Below, piece by piece: positions 49,435-61,950 of a stretch of 64,000 nt of DNA. How positions within the stretch are numbered: the stretch's first letter is position 1; every line of letters begins with the position of its first letter. The position numbers were made by a program, and so were the translations under genes. Source of the DNA: Pseudomonas sp. SDI (GTDB lineage: Bacteria; Pseudomonadota; Gammaproteobacteria; Pseudomonadales; Pseudomonadaceae); the NCBI RefSeq assembly GCF_003105155.1, contig NZ_QETK01000020.1, positions 38,611 to 102,610 on the forward strand. The letters are read 5' to 3'. Under the pieces are notes generated by a model that saw nothing but the letters and a program-made list of their open reading frames with translations, ran no database searches and was not told the origin of the DNA.

Positions 49435-50220
49435 TCAGTGCGTGCTGCTTTCCTGCTGCTCAACGGTGTGTGGGAAGACGATATCGGCATTGGCGTAACG
49501 TGCACTCAGTTCGGCGTAGGCCGGTTCCTGCTTGAAACGCTTGAGTTCGGCGGCAAAGCGCTGGGCCAGCAGGTCCATGCCGACATTGCGGCGCACGGCC
49601 AGGTACTGCGCCTGGCGGCTGACCACCAGCGGTAGCTCGTTGACCTGGCCTTTGAGGTTGAGGGTCTTGATCAGGTAGCGGCCGACCCGCCGGTCGGTGA
49701 TCAGCAGGTCGATGCGGCCCAGCAGCAGCTTGCCGAAGTTGGCTTCGTGGGTCGGTGCCGGTTCGCGACGAAATGCGCTCGATTCGCTGAACGCCGGGTC
49801 ATAGGTGTAGCCGGGCGAAGTGCCAACGTTGAGGCCTTTGAGGTCGGCCAGGGTGTTGACCGGGTGCGGCCGGACACTGGCCTGGAACAGCACGAATTCG
49901 ACTTCCGACAGCGGCTCGTTGGGATAATACAGCTGGCTGTCGCGCTGCTCGGTCTGGAAGATGTCCAGCACACCATCGGCCAGGCCCTGCTCGATCATCG
50001 CCAGACAACGCTTCCACGGCAGGAGCTGCCAATCCACCTCGACCCCCAGGCGCTTGAAGATCTCGGCGGTGACTTCGTAGTCGATGCCTTTCACTTCGCC
50101 GTGCTCTTCGTACACGTACGGCGGCCAGGCATCGGTGACGATGCGCAGCTTTTCGGCGTGCGCGAACGTGCTCAGGCAGGTGAGAAGCAGGGCTGCGAAC
50201 AGACGGGAGAAATCGGACAT
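49435..50220 (-). CDS. Orphan family-3 periplasmic solute-binding protein
   Basis: Periplasmic SBP_bac_3 protein of 261 residues with a signal peptide (MSDFSRLFAALLLTCLSTFAHA, cleaved about residue 22), then LRIVTDAWPPYVYEEHGEVKGIDYEVTAEIFKRLGVEVDW. The two-lobe fold continues with EPLSEVEFVLFQASVRPHP and LKGLNVGTSPGYTYD. No permease or ATPase is adjacent, so it may serve a distant transporter or a sensor. Weakly similar to the binding protein at 2128-2928 but not closely related. Confidence 0.85.
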   Translation of the reverse strand: MSDFSRLFAALLLTCLSTFAHAEKLRIVTDAWPPYVYEEHGEVKGIDYEVTAEIFKRLGVEVDWQLLPWKRCLAMIEQGLADGVLDIFQTEQRDSQLYYPNEPLSEVEFVLFQASVRPHPVNTLADLKGLNVGTSPGYTYDPAFSESSAFRREPAPTHEANFGKLLLGRIDLLITDRRVGRYLIKTLNLKGQVNELPLVVSRQAQYLAVRRNVGMDLLAQRFAAELKRFKQEPAYAELSARYANADIVFPHTVEQQESSTH

Positions 50221-50314
50221 GGCGGCAGAGTACGACGGAGCATTGCGCGAAGGCTAGTACTCGCGTGCAGAACGGGCGACTGCCCCGGCAAAACCGGAGC
50301 AGATCGCCCGATCA

Positions 50315-51160
50315 TCAGCGTGGCAGCTTCAGATTGTTCCAGATCGCCAGGCTAGGATCGGCCTGGTTCAGGGTGTAGAAGTGCAGGCCCGGTGCGCCGC
50401 CTTGCAGCAGTTGCTCGCACATCTGGGTAATCACCTGCTCGCCGAAGGCCTGGATGCTTTGCACATCGTCGCCATAGGCTTCCAGCTGCTTGCGGATCCA
50501 GCGTGGGATCTCGGCGCCGCAGGCGTCGGAGAAACGCGCCAGCTTGCTGTAGTTGGTGATCGGCATGATCCCCGGTACCACCGGGATGTCCACGCCCAGT
50601 TTCTGCACGCGCTCGACGAAGTAGAAATAGCTGTCGGCGTTGAAGAAGTACTGGGTGATGGCGCTGTCGGCGCCGGCCTTGGCCTTGCGCGCGAAGTTCA
50701 GCAGGTCGTCTTCGAAGTTGCGCGCTTGCGGGTGCATCTCCGGGTAGGCAGCCACTTCGATGTGGAAGTGGTCGCCGCTTTCCTGGCGAATGAACTCGAC
50801 CAGGTCATTGGCGTGACGCAGCTCGCCGCTGGCCATGCCCATGCCCGACGGCAGGTCGCCGCGCAGGGCGACGATGCGTTTGATCCCGGCGGCCTTGTAC
50901 TGGGCCAGCAGGGCCCGCAAGTCGGCCTTGCTGTCGCCGACGCACGATAGGTGCGGCGCGGCTGGGACTTTCACTTCGCTTTCCAGCTGCAGCACGGTGT
51001 TCAGCGTGCGGTCGCGGGTCGAGCCGCCGGCGCCGTAGGTGCAGGAGAAGAAATCCGGGTTGTAGCTGGCCAGCGTGCGTGCGGTGGCGAGCAGTTTTTC
51101 ATGTCCAGCATCGGTCTTGGTCGGGAAGAACTCGAAGCTGTAACGACGTTCCTGAGACAT
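50315..51160 (-). CDS. metF: 5,10-methylenetetrahydrofolate reductase
   Basis: FAD enzyme that makes 5-methyltetrahydrofolate for methionine synthesis, 281 residues. Begins MSQERRYSFEFFPTKTDAGHEKLL; FFSCTYGAGGSTRDRT, IVALRGDLPSG, DSAITQYFFNADSYFYFVERVQKLG and VPGIMPITNYSKL are conserved. It lies 120 bases downstream of ahcY with a repeat between, and both are probably under the SAH riboswitch and promoter upstream of ahcY. Confidence 0.97.
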   Translation of the reverse strand: MSQERRYSFEFFPTKTDAGHEKLLATARTLASYNPDFFSCTYGAGGSTRDRTLNTVLQLESEVKVPAAPHLSCVGDSKADLRALLAQYKAAGIKRIVALRGDLPSGMGMASGELRHANDLVEFIRQESGDHFHIEVAAYPEMHPQARNFEDDLLNFARKAKAGADSAITQYFFNADSYFYFVERVQKLGVDIPVVPGIMPITNYSKLARFSDACGAEIPRWIRKQLEAYGDDVQSIQAFGEQVITQMCEQLLQGGAPGLHFYTLNQADPSLAIWNNLKLPR

Positions 51161-51170
51161 AGAAGGCCTA

Positions 51171-51280
51171 TTAGCCGCAAGCTGTAAGCTTCAAGCGGCA
51201 AGTTGGAAGCGCGTTGACAGGGCGCTGCAAGCAGAAGCGGCGTGCACCGCTTTTGCTTGCAGCTTGAAGCTTGCGGCTTC

Positions 51281-51283
<3 letters not shown>
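51171..51283. repeat. Inverted CAAGCT-type repeat between ahcY and metF
   Basis: AGCCGCAAGCTGTAAGCTTC at 51173 and its near-complement GCTTGCAGCTTGAAGCTTGC at about 51255 form the arms of a hairpin. It shares the CAAGCTN heptad units of the element at 22601-22673. It could limit metF relative to ahcY expression. Confidence 0.75.
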
Positions 51284-52831
<1,548 letters not shown>

Positions 52832-52865
52832 TCAAGTGCAGATGACCGTTTTTCAAGCGTGGGCG

Positions 52866-52894
52866 ATTATAGCCGCGCGCGTGCAACTGCCCAA
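52866..52894 (-). promoter_or_regulatory. Sigma-70 promoter of ahcY-metF
   Basis: TATAAT (52871-52866, perfect -10) is preceded after 17 bases by TTGGGC (52894-52889, -35) on the minus strand. The transcript would begin near 52859, about 45 bases before the riboswitch core. Confidence 0.7.
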
Positions 52895-52999
52895 GGCTTT
52901 CTGTCGATTAATCGAGACCATAGTCGATGTTAAATGGAGGCTGGCGGCAGGCTCTGCCATCATTACCGGCATCGATTGGCAAGACGGTCAGGAAAAAGC

Positions 53000-53398
53000 A
53001 TGAATTTTCACACGCGCAAATGGGTAAAGCCTGAAGACCTCAACCCCAACGGCACCCTGTTCGGCGGCAGCCTGCTGCGCTGGATCGACGAGGAGGCGGC
53101 GATCTACGCCATCGTCCAGCTGGGTAACCAGCGAGTGGTCACCAAGTACATCTCCGAGATCAACTTTGTCAGCGCCTCGCGCCAGGGCGACATCATCGAA
53201 CTGGGCATTACCGCGACCGAGTTTGGCCGGACCTCGATCACCCTGAAATGCGAAGTGCGCAACAAGATCACCCGCAAGAGCGTGTTGACGGTGGAGAAGA
53301 TGGTCTTCGTCAACCTCGGCGAAGATGGCCTGCCGGCGCCGCACGGGCGGACCGAGATCAAGTACATCAAGGATCAGTTCGACACGGCGGTGGAGTGA
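53000..53398 (+). CDS. Acyl-CoA thioesterase, YciA-like hotdog protein
   Basis: Hotdog-fold acyl-CoA thioesterase of 132 residues from ATG 53000 (AGGAAA upstream). Conserved stretches are LNPNGTLFGGSLLRWIDEEAAIYA, with the catalytic Asp and substrate loop, and TKYISEINFVSASRQGDIIELG. It probably hydrolyses medium or short acyl-CoA in the cytoplasm. Divergent from ahcY; no metabolic partner is adjacent. Confidence 0.9.
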   Translation: MNFHTRKWVKPEDLNPNGTLFGGSLLRWIDEEAAIYAIVQLGNQRVVTKYISEINFVSASRQGDIIELGITATEFGRTSITLKCEVRNKITRKSVLTVEKMVFVNLGEDGLPAPHGRTEIKYIKDQFDTAVE

Positions 53399-53405
53399 GT
53401 TCACG

Positions 53406-53460
53406 AGCCCACAAAGCCAGCTCCTACCGCGGCCAGGCAAGCCTTGGTGGGAGCGGGCTC
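53406..53460. repeat. REP-type imperfect inverted repeat
   Basis: GAGCCCACAAAGCCAGCTCCTACC and GGTGGGAGCGGGCTC are imperfect complements filling the gap between the convergent thioesterase and antiporter genes. Confidence 0.6.
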
Positions 53461-54694
53461 AGGGCTGCTCGGTAACCCCGCGCACCACCCGCCCGATGGT
53501 CAGCCCCTGCAACAGGATCGACGACAGCACCACGATATAGGTGATGCTCAGCAGCAGGTCACGCTCGCTGCCCTGTGGCAACGACAGCGCCAGCGCCACT
53601 GAAACACCGCCGCGCAAACCACCCCAGGTCAGCACCCGTACCGTGCCACGCGGCACTGCGCGCCAGCGGCGCAACATGACGATCGCCGGGGCCACCGTCA
53701 GCAGGCGCGACAGCAGGATGGCCAGCGCCAGCACGCTGGCTGCCGCCAGGTGCATCCAGGAAAACGGCAACAGCAGCAGTTCCAGGCCGATCAGGGCAAA
53801 CAGCAGCGCATTGAGCATGTCGTCGATCAGTTCCCAGAAGCCGTCCAGGTAGCGCCGGGTCATGTCGTTCATCGCCAGGTTGCGCCCCAGGTTGCCGATG
53901 ATCAGACCGGCCACCACCATCGCAATCGGCGCCGAGACGTGCAGCTCGTAGGCCATCGCCGAACCACCGATCACCAGCGCCAGGGTCAGCATGACCTCGA
54001 TCTGGTATTGCTCGATGCTCTTGATCATGCGGTAGGTGATGTAGCCGATCAGGCCGCCGAACACCACGCCGCCCAGCGCTTCGCGGGCGAACAGCACGGC
54101 GGTTTCGCTCGCCGTCGGCGTTTCGCCCAGCTGGGCGATGCCCAGCAGTACGGTAAACACCACGACCGCGGTGCCGTCGTTGAACAGCGATTCGCCAACG
54201 ATGGTGGTTTTCAGCGGCTTCGACGCATTGGCCGTACGCAGCGCGCCGAGCACCGCAATCGGGTCGGTCGGCGAAATCAGCGCGCCGAACAGCAGGCAGT
54301 AGAGCAGGCTCACCTGCCAGCCGAACAAGGCGAAGATCCAGTGCGCCAGGTAGCCGATCAGCACCGTGGCAATCAGTACGCCCACCGTCGCCAGCAGGCC
54401 GATCGGCCAGCGGTAGCTGCGCAGGTCGGCCAGGTTCACGTGCAGCGCACCAGCAAACAGCAGGAACGACAGCATCCAGTGCATCAGCAGGTCGTTGAAA
54501 TCGATCTGGCTCATCAGGCTCTGCACCCGCTCTTCCAGGCCGGGGTAGCCGATCACGCTCAGGCCTTGCAGCAGCAGCGAGAACAGCAGGGCGGTGACCA
54601 TCACGCCAATGGTCGGTGGCAGGCCGATAAAGCGGTAATTCACATACGTGAGGAGGGTGGTCAGACAGATAAACGCGGCAACTAACTCAAGCAT
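53459..54694 (-). CDS. Cation:proton antiporter (CPA1/NhaP type)
   Basis: Inner-membrane Na+/H+ (or K+/H+) antiporter of 411 residues with about 12 helices, from ATG 54694 (MLELVAAFICLTTLLTYVNYRFIGLPP). The CPA1 core contains LSFLLFAGALHVNLADL, the motif SPTDPIAVLGALRTANASKPLKTTIVGESLFNDGTAVVVF with the ion-binding Asp residues (FNDGTA), and LTWGGLRGGVSVALALSLP near the end. A much longer upstream frame is rejected. No C-terminal TrkA domain, so regulation is not by cytosolic nucleotides. Confidence 0.92.
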   Translation of the reverse strand: MLELVAAFICLTTLLTYVNYRFIGLPPTIGVMVTALLFSLLLQGLSVIGYPGLEERVQSLMSQIDFNDLLMHWMLSFLLFAGALHVNLADLRSYRWPIGLLATVGVLIATVLIGYLAHWIFALFGWQVSLLYCLLFGALISPTDPIAVLGALRTANASKPLKTTIVGESLFNDGTAVVVFTVLLGIAQLGETPTASETAVLFAREALGGVVFGGLIGYITYRMIKSIEQYQIEVMLTLALVIGGSAMAYELHVSAPIAMVVAGLIIGNLGRNLAMNDMTRRYLDGFWELIDDMLNALLFALIGLELLLLPFSWMHLAAASVLALAILLSRLLTVAPAIVMLRRWRAVPRGTVRVLTWGGLRGGVSVALALSLPQGSERDLLLSITYIVVLSSILLQGLTIGRVVRGVTEQP

Positions 54695-54887
54695 CCCAGG
54701 TCCTGTAGTGGCTTCCAATGTCATGCCCGAATGGCTCGGGCACAACGTTGGATGCGTTGCCGACCGGCTCGGGGCACATGGGTTTTTGAACCCGACGTTG
54801 ACCGCGTACTGGCTGTTTTGTTGCAACTGGTTAAAACTGCGTTCTCGGCCAACCCGACCTGAAAGCACCCTGACAAGGATCGGGCCC

Positions 54888-54938
54888 GTGGTAGCGACCG
54901 CCCTGCTGCTGATCGGCATGCTGATCATGAAACGCTGA
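54888..54938 (+). CDS. Possible 16-residue hydrophobic peptide
   Basis: GTG at 54888 starts a frame giving MVATALLLIGMLIMKR, with AAGGAT 8 bases upstream and a TGA at 54936-54938. It would be a single membrane-spanning micro-peptide with a positively charged end, 24 bases before the MAPEG gene. Support is only the ribosome site and composition; the rest of the gap 54695-54962 shows no other feature. Confidence 0.25.
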   Translation: MVATALLLIGMLIMKR

Positions 54939-54962
54939 CCCAACCCTGATAAGGATATAGCC

Positions 54963-55349
54963 ATGACCGTTGCCTTCTGGTGCGTACTGATCGCGCTGCT
55001 GCTGCCCATCCTCTGCACCAGCATTGCCAAGTTCGGCAGCGGGCGCTTCAGCCTGCGCCAGAACCACGACCCGCGGGCGTTCCTCGACAAGCTCGAAGGC
55101 TTGCCGCGCCGCGCCCATGCGGCGCAGTTGAACAGTTTCGAAGCGTTCCCGGCGTTCGCTGCCGCGGTGATCATCGCCGACATCCTCGGCAACGCCGAAC
55201 AGGTGACCCAGGACGTGCTGGCGGTGCTCTACATCACCAGCCGCCTGCTCTACATCATCTGCTACCTGGCCGACTGGGCGGCGCTGCGTTCGTTGGTGTG
55301 GTTCGCCGGCCTGGGCCTGATCATCAGCTTCTTCGTGGTCTCGGCCTGA
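54963..55349 (+). CDS. MAPEG family membrane protein
   Basis: Four-helix membrane protein of 128 residues of the MAPEG family (membrane-associated proteins in eicosanoid and glutathione metabolism). AAGGA precedes ATG 54963. Conserved: FWCVLIALLLPILCTSIAKFG, RRAHAAQLNSFEAFPAFAAAVIIADI and YITSRLLYIICYLADWAALRS. Bacterial members are glutathione-dependent transferases or peroxidases; the substrate is unknown. Confidence 0.9.
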   Translation: MTVAFWCVLIALLLPILCTSIAKFGSGRFSLRQNHDPRAFLDKLEGLPRRAHAAQLNSFEAFPAFAAAVIIADILGNAEQVTQDVLAVLYITSRLLYIICYLADWAALRSLVWFAGLGLIISFFVVSA

Positions 55350-56507
55350 TTACTGGTCGGTCACTTCCGCTACGGCCGGTAGCGGTGCGCCTTTAGGCCA
55401 CAGCAGCCAGATCTGGCCTTGCTGCTTCATGTCGCCGGCCAACTGGCCGGCAGCGGCGCCGGTGCCCCAGAACAGGTCGGCGCGCACTTCGCCGGCAATT
55501 GCCCCGCCGGTGTCCTGCGCCGCCACCGGGCGCGCCACCGGCGAACCGTCGGGACGCGTGGTCGATAGCCACAGCAAGCTGCCCAGCGGGATCACCTTGC
55601 GGTCGATGGCCACGCTGTAGCCGGCGGTCAGCGGCACATTGAGCGAGCCGCGCGGGCCTTCGTTGCTGTCCGGGCGGGTGCTGAAGAACACATAGCTCGG
55701 GTTGCTCGCCAGCAGCTCCGGCACCCGCGTCGGGTTGGCCTCGGCCCAGGCGTGGATCGCGCCCATGGTCACCTCTTCCTTCTTCAGCTGACCCTGTTCT
55801 ACCAGCCAGCGCCCGACCGGGCGATACGGGTGGCCGTTCTGGTCGGCATAACCGACGCGCAGTTGCCGGCCATTCTCCAGCTGGATGCGCCCGGAGCCCT
55901 GGATCTGCAGGAACTGCAGGTCCATCGGGTCGGTCAGCCAGGCCAGCACCGGCGCCTTCACGCCATCGCGCTGGATCACTTCGGCGCTGTCGTAGGGTTT
56001 GAGCGTGTGCCCTTCGATGCGTCCGCGCAGGCGCTTGCCCTTGAGCTCTGGGTAGAGGCTGTCGAGTGCCACCACGATCATGTCGTCCGGCACACCATAC
56101 ACCGGCACGCTGGCCTTGGCGGTCCGGGTCAGGCTGCCGGGGTAGACCGGCTCGTAGTAGCCGGTGATCAGGCCGTTGGCGTTGTTGCCGGCCGAGCGCA
56201 GGCTGTACACCTCAAGGGTGTTGCCGAGGAAGTCGCGGATCTGCCGGGCGTCGTTCGGCACCGCCAGCGCGCCGCTGCAGGTATTGGCCCAGACCGGGTC
56301 GCGCTTGAGCCGCTCGCAGGCGCTGCGCCAGGCGTTGAAGCCGGCCACCAGGTCGGCTTCGCTGACGCTGGGCAGGTCTTGCCAGGTGGCGTGGGTGTAG
56401 GTGGCAATCGGGTGTGGCTTGCTTTTTTCCGGGGCGCTGCCGTTGCAGCCGGCGAGCAAGGCCAGTATCGAAAGGGTGGCGCCGAGGCGGCTCTTGGAAA
56501 CTTTCAT
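55350..56507 (-). CDS. mltA: Membrane-bound lytic murein transglycosylase A
   Basis: Outer-membrane lipoprotein that cleaves peptidoglycan between MurNAc and GlcNAc, 385 residues. Lipobox LLAGC with Cys at about residue 21. Conserved MltA segments: LITGYYEPVYPGSLTR, FLQIQGSGRIQLENG, VFFSTRPDSNEGPRGSLNVPLTAGYSVAID, and the 3D-domain RPVAAQDTGGAIAGEVRADLFWGTGAAAGQLAG with catalytic Asp. Convergent with the MAPEG gene with no gap. Confidence 0.96.
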   Translation of the reverse strand: MKVSKSRLGATLSILALLAGCNGSAPEKSKPHPIATYTHATWQDLPSVSEADLVAGFNAWRSACERLKRDPVWANTCSGALAVPNDARQIRDFLGNTLEVYSLRSAGNNANGLITGYYEPVYPGSLTRTAKASVPVYGVPDDMIVVALDSLYPELKGKRLRGRIEGHTLKPYDSAEVIQRDGVKAPVLAWLTDPMDLQFLQIQGSGRIQLENGRQLRVGYADQNGHPYRPVGRWLVEQGQLKKEEVTMGAIHAWAEANPTRVPELLASNPSYVFFSTRPDSNEGPRGSLNVPLTAGYSVAIDRKVIPLGSLLWLSTTRPDGSPVARPVAAQDTGGAIAGEVRADLFWGTGAAAGQLAGDMKQQGQIWLLWPKGAPLPAVAEVTDQ

Positions 56508-56635
56508 GAACGCTGTTCCTTGCGGTTGGCCTGGGCTAGAGCCGTTCGGGCAAACCGTAGTATTGATAAGGGTATTGGTCTTTGTGGACGAGACGAGGAT
56601 ACTGGCCGCCTTTTTTACCGTGAGCCGACTTCACC

Positions 56636-57085
56636 ATGATGCTCAAGCGACTTTCTGTAGTAGCGCTGGCCTGCCTGACCCTGACCGCCTGTGGCGGTGT
56701 CGACCCCAATTCGCCGCTGGGGCAACGCAAGACGATCTTCAAGCAGATGCTCAAGACCAGCGAAGACATGGGCGGCATGTTGCGTGGCCGGCTGCCGTTC
56801 GACGGGCAGAAATTCGCCGACGGCGCGGTGAAACTCGATGCGCTGTCGCATGAACCCTGGAAACACTTTCCGCAGGTCAAGGACAACGACGAGAGCAGCG
56901 CGCGGGCCGAGGTCTGGGAGCGCCAGGCGCGCTTCCAGGAGCTGGCCCGGCAACTGGAGGGCGTGACCGGCGAACTGGTGGCGGTGACCCGCAGCCAGCC
57001 GTTGAACGCGGCCGACCTGGGCGCGCCGATGGACAAGGTCGAGGCGGCGTGCAAGGCGTGTCATACCGAGTTTCGTAATCATTGA
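56636..57085 (+). CDS. Cytochrome c'-like monoheme lipoprotein
   Basis: Protein of 149 residues related to cytochrome c' (class II c). A lipoprotein signal (LACLTLTAC, Cys about residue 19) leads to a four-helix bundle, and the heme motif CKACH lies near the C-terminus (EAACKACHTEFRNH), as in cytochrome c'. Start 56636 or 56639 (two consecutive ATG). It probably binds a small ligand or moves electrons in the periplasm; no partner gene is adjacent. Short for the family but apparently complete. Confidence 0.85.
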   Translation: MMLKRLSVVALACLTLTACGGVDPNSPLGQRKTIFKQMLKTSEDMGGMLRGRLPFDGQKFADGAVKLDALSHEPWKHFPQVKDNDESSARAEVWERQARFQELARQLEGVTGELVAVTRSQPLNAADLGAPMDKVEAACKACHTEFRNH

Positions 57086-57107
57086 GCGCGCTATAGTGGG
57101 GCTCGTG

Positions 57108-57170
57108 CGCTCCCACAGTGGCCGGCGTGATGCCATACCTTGTGGGAGCGGGCGAGTCCCGCGATGAGTT
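57108..57170. repeat. REP-type inverted repeat
   Basis: CGCTCCCACA (57108-57117) and TGTGGGAGCG (57141-57150) are exact complements, followed by GGCGAGTCCCGCGATGAG as in the other members. It lies between the convergent cytochrome c'-like and DUF1090 genes. Confidence 0.75.
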
Positions 57171-57188
57171 CAGCACGATTCTTGTGTC

Positions 57189-57584
57189 TTACTTCTCCAG
57201 CTCATCCAGTGCCTGCTGCAGTTCTTTCTTGGCTTCGGCCAGCTTGTCCTTGCGCGTGTTGATCTTCTCCGCATCGCCTTTCTTCATGGCCTTGTCCAGG
57301 TCCTTGGTGCGCTGCGTCACTTCGTGGCGGGCGTCGAGCACGTTCTGCTCGCGCTCCTTGCGCAAACCGGTGTCGGTGCAGTGCTGAGTCACTTCGCTCA
57401 GGGCCTTTTCCAGACCAGCCTGCTGCTCGGCGTTGCCGTGGGCGCGGGCCTGTTCGAGCTGTTCGCTGATGGCTTGCTTCTTCGCTGCACAACCGGTCAG
57501 GCCTGGCTGCGCTTCGGTGGCCAGCAGCGGCGTGGCCAACAGGCTACAGGCGGTGAACAGGGCAAGCGGGGAAAGCAGTTTCAT
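57189..57584 (-). CDS. DUF1090 family periplasmic protein (YqjC-like)
   Basis: Small secreted protein of 131 residues: signal peptide MKLLSPLALFTACSLLATPLLA (cleaved about residue 22), then a charged helical coiled coil with two cysteines (GCAAKKQAISEQLEQARAHG and VTQHCTDTGLRKEREQ) that may form a disulfide. It matches DUF1090 (YqjC). No function is established; paired with no operon partner here. Confidence 0.88.
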   Translation of the reverse strand: MKLLSPLALFTACSLLATPLLATEAQPGLTGCAAKKQAISEQLEQARAHGNAEQQAGLEKALSEVTQHCTDTGLRKEREQNVLDARHEVTQRTKDLDKAMKKGDAEKINTRKDKLAEAKKELQQALDELEK

Positions 57585-57641
57585 AAGGGCTCCGTTGTCG
57601 CGGGCTGGCAGAACCGCTGATGCTGCCTTGATCCGATAAAT

Positions 57642-59348
<1,707 letters not shown>

Positions 59349-59412
59349 TCAAGCCTAGGAGCGCTGCGCAGATAGGGAGGGGGGAGCTTGTCAGGGGATG
59401 TTGCAGGGGATT

Positions 59413-59482
59413 CATCGCGGGACGAGCCCACTCTCACAGGCGGTCGACTGACTTCCTGTGGGAGCGGGCTCGTCCCGCGATG
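59413..59482. repeat. REP-type long inverted repeat before metK stop
   Basis: CATCGCGGGACGAGCCC and GGGCTCGTCCCGCGATG are exact 17-base complements, with inner TCTCACAGG/CCTGTGGGA arms. It lies between metK (stop 59487) and the divergent-facing ligB start, and probably terminates metK. Confidence 0.85.
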
Positions 59483-59486
59483 TGTT

Positions 59487-60677
<1,191 letters not shown>

Positions 60678-60696
60678 CTCGACGGGTTCCTAAAAT

Positions 60697-61692
60697 TTAC
60701 CGATGGTGAGTGTTGCCAGCCGGTCGCTGAAAATGGCGGACCTGGATCTGGAAACCATTACGTAAGCCCACATAAAGACTATCTTCGGGAACCAGTCCCG
60801 CCGCGCTGGCCCAGCGGGCCAGGTCGTCTTGCTCAAAGCCCAGCCAGAGATCGCCACACGCTTCGCGGGCCCAGCTCTGGTCGTGGCTGCACAACTCTGT
60901 AACCAACAGGCTGCCGCCTGGTTTGACGCGTTCGGCCAACCGCCCGAGAGCCGCCGCCGGGTCGCTGAAATGGTGCAGGACCATGTTCAGCACCACACAG
61001 TCGGCCTGCACTTCGCTGCTATGCAGTGCATCGGCCAGTTGCAGGTTAACGTTAGCCAGACGTTCGCGCTGGCACACCTGGCGCGCCAGTTCGAGCATCG
61101 CCGGGCTGTTGTCCAGCGCGGTGACCTGGCTGAACCGACGCGCCAGTTCCGGCAGGAATTCGCCATCGCCCGGGCCGACTTCCAGCGCGCTGGCGGTGTC
61201 GGCGAAACTGAGCTTGTCGAGCAACGCCAGCAGGCTTTCGCGGTATTGCGCGAGCCCGGCGATCAAGTCTTGCTGGGCGCGGAATTTCTCTTCGGTGCGT
61301 TCGAAAAAGTCCTGGCTGGTGGCGGCCCGGCGCTGTTGCACCTGGCCGATACGCAGTTGTACGTCGCTCGGCAATGTCAGCCCATCGACTTCTTCGAGCA
61401 GCGCCGCATGCAGCTTGCCACCCAGGCGCGTGGGCTCGGGCAGGGCGCGGCGATAAAAGATCGCGTTACCTTCGCGGCGTGTTGCCACCAGTTCGGCCTG
61501 GGCCAGCACCTTGAGGTGGTGGCTCATGCCCGACTGGCCGATGGCGAAGATCTGCGCCAGTTCCAGTACGCCGAACGAATCGTTGGTCAGCACGCGCAAA
61601 ACGTTCAGCCGCAACGAATCGCCGCTGGCTTTGCACAGGGCTGCCAGGGTCTCGCTTTGCTCGTGGTCGAGGGAAGGTTCGCGCAGGTTCAT
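60697..61692 (-). CDS. ArsR-family regulator with SAM methyltransferase domain (SahR-like)
   Basis: Protein of 331 residues fusing an N-terminal ArsR-type winged helix (FGVLELAQIFAIGQSGMSHHLKVLAQAELVATRREGNAIFYR) to a class I methyltransferase-like domain (ALEVGPGDGEFLPELARRF, VVLNMVLHHFSDPAAAL). No metal-binding cysteine pair typical of ArsR/SmtB metal sensors is visible. Position upstream of metK fits SahR, an SAH-responsive repressor of SAM-cycle genes in proteobacteria. A perfect palindrome about 40 bases before its start is the expected operator. Confidence 0.88.
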   Translation of the reverse strand: MNLREPSLDHEQSETLAALCKASGDSLRLNVLRVLTNDSFGVLELAQIFAIGQSGMSHHLKVLAQAELVATRREGNAIFYRRALPEPTRLGGKLHAALLEEVDGLTLPSDVQLRIGQVQQRRAATSQDFFERTEEKFRAQQDLIAGLAQYRESLLALLDKLSFADTASALEVGPGDGEFLPELARRFSQVTALDNSPAMLELARQVCQRERLANVNLQLADALHSSEVQADCVVLNMVLHHFSDPAAALGRLAERVKPGGSLLVTELCSHDQSWAREACGDLWLGFEQDDLARWASAAGLVPEDSLYVGLRNGFQIQVRHFQRPAGNTHHR

Positions 61693-61731
61693 GGGGCCGC
61701 AGTCTAGTCAGGGTGCCGGGTCGTCGCAATA

Positions 61732-61757
61732 GCAATATCAAAAAGTTTTGATATTGC
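61732..61757. promoter_or_regulatory. Perfect palindrome, candidate SahR operator
   Basis: GCAATATCAAAA and its exact complement TTTTGATATTGC flank AG, a 26-base perfect palindrome in the 258-base gap between the SahR-like gene and tkt, 40 bases before the regulator start. On the minus strand TTGCGA and TAGACT 17 bases apart could be the promoter immediately downstream. The AT-rich dyad stands out in GC-rich DNA and is the right type for an ArsR-family operator. The rest of the gap 61693-61950 shows the tkt leader and no other clear element. Confidence 0.75.
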
Positions 61758-61950
61758 TCGATGAGTGGAGCGAAATCTGCCGACAGCACCGACAAAATCG
61801 GCTGTTTCGTCGGCCCATGGCCGGTTTCGCCGCTCAAACACAGGAAAATCGTCACTCAACGTCCATCCGTCATTGCCCCGGGACACGTGCCTGGGCGAAA
61901 ATGGCCGCCTTTTTTCTGTTCCGTTACTTTCAAGCCCCAGGAGATAAGCG

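Noticed and set aside
54695..55192. Extended start of the Na+/H+ antiporter
   Set aside because: The extension crosses the MAPEG gene on the other strand and has no homology; family members begin at the MLELVAAF start.
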